From Xylogone sp. PMI_703 (taxonomy: Eukaryota > Ascomycota > Leotiomycetes), in NCBI GenBank assembly GCA_021399445.1, contig JAJTUQ010000004.1:1550001-1614000 (forward strand): a stretch of 64,000 nt of DNA. The letters run 5' to 3'. A program made the position numbers and the translations under genes. How positions within the stretch are numbered: the first letter of the stretch is position 1; each line of letters opens with the position of its first letter. The notes below the pieces were generated by a model. It saw only the letters and a program-made list of their open reading frames with translations, was not told where the DNA came from and made no database searches. Positions 59,730 to 64,000 of this stretch are shown here, piece by piece.

Positions 59730-60563
59730 GATTTTAGAAGATCTAGTTCCTTGGTTTTCTGCATAGTATATGAATGCATGACAGTTTAGCTTGCGCATTT
59801 TTTGTCTGCGTAGGATCGGGAAATAATAGAAGCGGCTCATTCATATAGTGAAGTAACTTATAGAGCTAAACCTCGTCGCCTCTACATTTTATGAGTTAAA
59901 TATACAAATCCCAGCATTTGATTTGAATATTCAAGGAGCGGAGCAATTGAATAGACTAGTCAATTGACACTGAGGTACTGGTGCTTAAGTTATCACCCAC
60001 CCCGGGTTTACCGCGTGGTTACCCACACTTATGACCGCACTAGCCCTAAAGCAGCCAGCCGGATCACGTCAATAGGTAGGCCTCCTTTATTACTATCCCC
60101 CCCCCATAATACTTGTCACCCAATCCACAGGCCCCCTGGCCTGACACTCTCATTTGCTCGAACCCCCGTATACGAGGTCAGAAAAATCATCAGAATTACC
60201 CAATTCGGATTATAAGGTCCTTGCGTGCCTTGTCCAAATCTTACGCGGAGCCCGTGCTGAGGTTGCAATATTCTCCAGTTTTGCCCTTGTGGGTGACAAG
60301 TATTATGGGGGGTAGTATTAGTCGTTCTATCGTATGGTTAAAGAAGGTTATGCCGGCTCATAAGAAACGAGTACATTTACCAAATGTGGTATAGTAAAAG
60401 CTTACATCTTAGTCAGGCTTCACTGTAACAAGGATCTACCCGGCTGTATACCCTGCTGAAATTTGAATGCTTAAATAATGTATTCTTCTATGTAAACCAT
60501 CTCTTCGTTACAGTCGGTACACCACTACAGCGACAGTATCATACTTGATACAACTAAATCCCT
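59730..60563. other. intergenic with an inverted-repeat element
   Basis: About 0.8 kb between the 3' ends of the glycosidase and the repeat-peptide precursor. It holds the inverted-repeat element at 60091-60317 and no gene. Confidence 0.45.
60091..60317. mobile_element. MITE-like inverted-repeat element
   Basis: Left arm at 60091-60121 (tactatccccc then cataatacttgtcaccc) and right arm at 60291-60317 (gggtgacaagtattatggg then gggtagta) are inverted copies over about 27 bases, differing in the length of the C run. The 170-base interior has no transposase. It resembles a non-autonomous DNA transposon beside the peptide precursor gene. Confidence 0.55.
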
Positions 60564-60958
60564 TCACTGCTGGTCACGCTTGAAATCTCCAGCTCTGATA
60601 CCATCTTCGTCGCGCTTAAAATCCCCAGCCCTGATACCATCCTCGTCACGCTTGAAATCTCCAGCCCTGATACCATCCTCGTCGCGCTTGAAATCTCCAG
60701 CCCTGATACCATCTTCGTCGCGCTTGAAATCTCCAGCTCTGATACCATCTTCGTCGCGCTTAAAATCCCCAGCCCTGATACCATCTTCGTCACGCTTGAA
60801 ATCCCCAGCCCTGATGCCATCCTCGTCACGCTTGAAGACAGGTTAGTATCCCACGCAAATATACAGAATGGTCTTCTCACCATGCCTATTGGCCCAGCGA
60901 TCACCTGAGGCAGAGCTGCAACAGCGAGAAGAGCAAGAATACCGTGCACAGACTTCAT
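60564..60958 (-). CDS. Kex2-processed repeat peptide precursor (candidate dikaritin-type RiPP precursor)
   Basis: Exon 60958-60881 encodes a signal peptide, MKSVHGILALLAVAALPQVI, then AGPIGM. An intron 60880-60831 (GTGAGA, branch TACTAAC, TTCAAG) is followed by exon 60830-60564. That exon encodes RDEDGIRAGDFK and then further exact copies, seven units in all, ending RDQQ. Each unit is DEDGIRAGDFKR counted from the Lys-Arg site, where Kex2 would cut; Kex1-type trimming would leave the decapeptide DEDGIRAGDF. The total is 114 residues. Signal peptide plus identical KR-bounded cores is the layout of UstA-type precursors. A UstYa-like gene starts 870 bases away, divergently. Without the intron, the second part is read in a wrong frame. 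An alternative is a secreted signalling or pheromone-like peptide, but the nearby DUF3328 gene favours a RiPP. Confidence 0.82.
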
Positions 60959-61071
60959 ATTGGGTGATAGATGTATAAGATTGCCGAAGTTGAGATTGTA
61001 TGATTTTGATTAAGATAAAACAGACTGCCTGGGTTAACAATATCTTGCTCCCATGGGGTTGGATCTCGCAT

Positions 61072-61078
61072 TATATAG
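61072..61078 (-). promoter_or_regulatory. TATA-like element of the precursor gene
   Basis: TATATAA on the minus strand, about 115 bases before the precursor start codon at 60958. Confidence 0.4.
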
Positions 61079-61727
61079 CATATAGAGAGCTTCTTTCATA
61101 CTGACCGGTGATATCCCACTCTACTTGGCATGTCATTGAGTTCTTTAGCCAAGTATGCATCGACCAATAAACAACTTACTCTACCGGGATTCGATAATAG
61201 CGCATGAATATGATTCCAAATGGTTCCACAAAACTCTTAGAGGTCCTTCTTGCTCTTGCTTTTATAGGATAGAAGCCAAACAGATATCGGACCGAATAAT
61301 ACGAAGTCTACTGTGATATGCTTGCATCCTTGCTAAGAAGTATGACATTACAGAATTGAATGCCCCAATATCACAAATTCTTAATAGACCTTTGTAACTA
61401 CTTTATCTATAGGAAGTGTAGAGGATATTCTAGTCTTGTTTGATGTATCTATAGTATAAACACCACTCGTGGTAGTGAAATTATATAAGGTATAGATAGA
61501 TGAACTAAGAAAATCAGCAATAAGCTACAGGGCTTTTCTCAGCTTATTGAAGGACAAGTGTTGTCTAAGCCTGTCCACAAGGCTTACACATACTCTCTGG
61601 AGCCTCTAAGGAGGGTTACGTAAAAGGGGTTAAAGCTGCGAAATAGTTTTGTGCGTACGCTAACACGGTATGAGAACAACACGTGCACCTCTATCGATTT
61701 ATATCACATCCTTCGAGATAACTAAGG

Positions 61728-61736
61728 TATATAAAA
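61728..61736 (+). promoter_or_regulatory. TATA-like element of the UstYa-like gene
   Basis: TATATAAAA about 92 bases before the start codon at 61828. Confidence 0.45.
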
Positions 61737-61827
61737 ATTCCCTTTCCACCTTGACCCCGCAGATCAGCTACCGCAAGCAACCTTCCTACCGTTTCCCACC
61801 TGTGCATTGCAATACCTGCCTGGATCT

Positions 61828-62685
61828 ATGGCGACGAGTATAGACGAGGAGGAAAACTCTACTCTCCTTCTTTCCGAAATATCCAGGTTTACTTCTTCTA
61901 AACGTCCCCCAGGAATAGTCTCAAGGTAAGGGTAAAATCCTAAATAGGGCCTTGCTAATCTATTGAGTCAGGGCGAAATATATTCTATGGATATATTCTA
62001 TTAGCATTACAGTACTCCTAATCCTCTCATTCGTTTCAAAGCCACATAGTCGAGCCCACCACGACAAAGATTTTATGCTGTATTCATTTGGTTCAGACAA
62101 AAGGTACCAGAGCTTAGATCATCGTTACGATGATCTATGGAATATACTTAAATTTGAGGAGAGCGGATTTCTTCAAGTAGCGAATGAGGAGACTGGCCAA
62201 GCTGAACTGGGATCAATTACAATGTAGGTAGGATGGTTATACTAGCCAGTCGAAGTGCAAACAGGGCACACCTTCTAACTATGTAAATGGTATAGGTTTC
62301 ATCAACTACATTGTCTTGCATCGATCCGCACTGCTCTTCAGAAGGCATATGACGGTACCCCACCAGGTTTAGATTTCCACGCGGACCGGCACTGGCCACA
62401 TTGCCTAGACTACTTAGTACAGGTGAGTCGCTATTTATGGCTGCACGGACAGCTAAAGGGTATAAAGGCTACAAACTAAGTCATATCAATGGATAGACAT
62501 CCCTGTGTTTAGCAGATCCCACAGTTGAGCATGGAATACGGGTTAATGGGTCTACCTTGATCTCTGGGACACATGACATCAGGGTATGCAAGAGGCGGGA
62601 GCCGATCATTGATTTAGTCCATGAACATGGAACAGTAAGCAGCCGGAAAAATCTTCAGGATTTCATCGATATTGGTATTCTCTAG
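61828..62685 (+). CDS. UstYa-like (DUF3328) oxidative cyclase candidate
   Basis: Exons 61828-61925, 62005-62223, 62296-62422 and 62497-62685 join in frame to 210 residues. The N-terminus is acidic (MATSIDEEENSTLLLSEI), with a weak membrane segment after the first intron (ITVLLILSFVS). Then come YDDLWNILKFEESGFLQV and the two signature motifs of the family: MFHQLHCLASIRTALQ (HxxHC, split by intron 2) and DRHWPHCLDYLVQ (HxxHC). The tail has CLADPTVEHGIRV and HDIRVCKRREPIIDLVHEHG, matching the usual conserved Cys/Asp end. UstYa proteins catalyse oxidative cyclisation of dikaritin cores and are also found in cyclochlorotine-type clusters. The first intron donor (GTAAGG) and all frames are good. 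It most likely acts on the peptide from 60564-60958. Confidence 0.85.
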
Positions 62686-63783
62686 CTAGTGAAGGTGAGG
62701 GTCAGATTCCAGAATACGGCTGGATGATTCAAATTCCATTAAACCGTTAGTTGCCCGAAGAAAAGAGCGTTTAGGGCTTGTTCCTCAGCGTTTTCTGTAA
62801 ATCTTGGTTCAAGTTTTGATTACAAAATGATTGTCAGGGAAGTAGTGCTTCTAAACTATCATACAACTTCTGTGCTTGGTTCCAGTTCCACAGGAGTATA
62901 TAATTTACTAGCCATTAGCAGTAAATACCAATAAGTAGATGTCATACTGCAACTTTTGCTTATTTTAACATCGAAACAACTTGCTTGTGAACATTAGAAA
63001 CGTAGACAGATTAGTGTTGAAAAATACCTCAAGAAATGCGGGGGCAATTGAGTATATGCCATTGCTCATCTATTATTCTAAAGGGAATCGTAGCTCCATG
63101 ATAATGTGTCTCTTAATGACCTCCACCGTACACTCTAACTTTATAGGGACGAGGTCAAGACTCCAAGAATTAGATAAGATATGCCGAGCTTCGCCGAGCT
63201 TCCCTAGCTCTCGGCGCTGCAAACTAGACGGGTCGTCTGGCTCAGTGGTGATGTCTATATGCCTTCTAGTATCGATTGGCTTACCGTATGAATTCACATT
63301 TAAAATCGTTAAACTAAGGAGTGGGCCACCCCCTGTTGTCAGCAGCCATCAATACAACTCTACGGAAGGCCTTGAGGAGATCCCATACGAGACAGATGAG
63401 CTAAAAGAGGTAGTATTGTAGAGAGAATTAGAGTTAGTTACCCACAATTAATTCAAGCACCTTGGTTCGGCTAAACTCTATAGATATACGATCAACCGAA
63501 TCTTACAGAGCTAATCACGGATTCGGCTAGGCTAACAATGTTTCATACGGTATAGTACTGGTGGAAGGCTGCGTCCATCAACTCTATTGTGGATAAGTGA
63601 TAGTAATGGAATTAGACATCTATGTTACTAAGGTACGTTTATAGTGTGGTATCTTAGGTGAGCTTAGCTCACCAAGTACAAATTTAAGAGTTACCTCCGA
63701 ACCATTACTCTTTCTCGCCTATTTTGATATTTTATATACTACAACTCCTATCAATAACCAATACATACCATAGTGGAGCCACT
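62686..63783. other. AT-rich spacer inside the peptide cluster
   Basis: About 1.1 kb. Frames at 62981-63421 (plus) and 63073-63297 (minus, VPIKLECTVEVIKRHIIMEL) are not recognised and may be chance or relics. The right end is the promoter of the gene at 63784. Confidence 0.4.
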
Positions 63784-64000
63784 ATGAGTCCGAATCCTCT
63801 ATCAGAATACACAGAGCTTGAGAGGAGTGAGAGCGAAGAAGGAGAGGGGTTCCTGCCAGAACTGAAGTCCAATGCAGCATATAACAAAAGAGGTTGGCTT
63901 TCAATTCCATACGATCGAATCTGGGTCCTGTTAGTCATATCTAACGTTGCATGGACGCTCCTCTTCTTGGCTCTCTTTGCGGTGTTCAGAAGAGCTCATC
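63784..64000 (+). CDS. probable second UstYa-like (DUF3328) protein, cut by the window end
   Basis: An ATG at 63784 opens a frame to the last base: MSPNPLSEYTELERSESEEG, an acidic tail, GWLSIPYDRIWVLL, then a membrane segment VISNVAWTLLFLALFAVF and basic RRAH. Acidic N-terminus, one membrane span near residue 50-65 and a short basic stop is the usual head of DUF3328 proteins. The HxxHC motifs would lie beyond the window, so the call rests on layout and on its place next to the first UstYa-like gene. Confidence 0.5.
   Translation, partial: MSPNPLSEYTELERSESEEGEGFLPELKSNAAYNKRGWLSIPYDRIWVLLVISNVAWTLLFLALFAVFRRAH

Larger units (their letters stand above)
60959..61827. other. divergent promoter region of the peptide cluster
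   Basis: 870 AT-rich bases between the precursor (leftward) and the UstYa-like gene (rightward). TATA-like elements lie on each side (61072-61078 and 61728-61736). No gene is recognised. A shared regulator could act here. Confidence 0.5.

Noticed and set aside
60554..60830. Minus-strand repeat frame reading SSVTKMVSGLEI
   Set aside because: It arises only if the 50-base intron is not removed. Silent changes of the DEDGIRAGDFKR frame become amino-acid changes in this frame.
60580..60846. Plus-strand open frame with seven KSPALIPSSSRL repeats
   Set aside because: It is the antisense of the precursor repeats. It has no signal peptide and no natural end, whereas the minus strand has a signal peptide, a good intron and KR sites.
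63073..63297. Minus-strand 74-residue frame within the peptide cluster
   Set aside because: It looks protein-like in composition but has no neighbouring exons and no family I recognise, so it is not called as a gene.
1..64000. tRNA, rRNA and CRISPR arrays
   Set aside because: I looked by eye for tRNA B-box-like words (GGTTCGAATCC) with a matching acceptor stem and for regularly spaced short repeats, and found none.

Overview
This window looks like nuclear DNA of a filamentous ascomycete. Genes carry short introns of about 50 to 85 bases with GT..AG ends and CTAAC/TTAAC branch sites. Many products are typical of these fungi: HET-domain proteins, Zn2Cys6 regulators, a DUF3433 membrane protein, a LysM/GH18 chitinase, DUF3425 and UstYa-type DUF3328 proteins. 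Helotiales-like Leotiomycetes would fit, but that is only an impression. Gene islands alternate with AT-rich stretches holding repeat relics, inverted-repeat elements and broken genes.

Layout. 0-5.4 kb: a MOSC protein, a Zn2Cys6 fragment, and a Baeyer-Villiger monooxygenase broken into two opposed halves around a truncated DUF3425 gene. 6.3-7.8 kb: a secreted purple-acid-phosphatase-type enzyme. 9.0-13.1 kb: a decayed second copy of the MOSC last exon, a frameshifted HET gene and a mitochondrial-carrier-like gene. 14.0-17.6 kb: a frameshifted subtilase facing a cysteine-rich repeat gene; neither has a clear start. 19.2-26.4 kb: a DUF3433 membrane protein and a fungal transcription-factor-domain protein. 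27.1-34.8 kb: a pyridoxal-reductase-like AKR, a Zn2Cys6 regulator, an SDR and a second Zn2Cys6 regulator. 36.1-38.3 kb: an FHA-domain protein kinase. 38.8-42.3 kb: a HET-NACHT-ankyrin NLR-like protein. 43.3-51.6 kb: a hemerythrin-like protein, a YCII protein and a large LysM/CBM18/GH18 chitinase with a fold-back element in one intron. 53.1-59.7 kb: a HExxH metallopeptidase, a small secreted protein, several repeats and a GH71/GH99-like glycosidase.

The most interesting part is the right end (60.5-64.0 kb). A 114-residue secreted precursor holds seven identical 12-residue units, each ending in Lys-Arg (Kex2 site). Its repeat frame is visible only after removing a 50-base intron. It is transcribed divergently from a complete UstYa/DUF3328-type protein with both HxxHC motifs, and a probable second one starts at 63784 and runs off the window. 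This is the hallmark arrangement of dikaritin-type fungal RiPP clusters (ustiloxin, phomopsin, victorin). The predicted core decapeptide DEDGIRAGDF matches none of the dikaritin cores I know.

Many genes here are damaged by one-base shifts, some in homopolymers. Real decay and sequencing error cannot be separated from this sequence alone.
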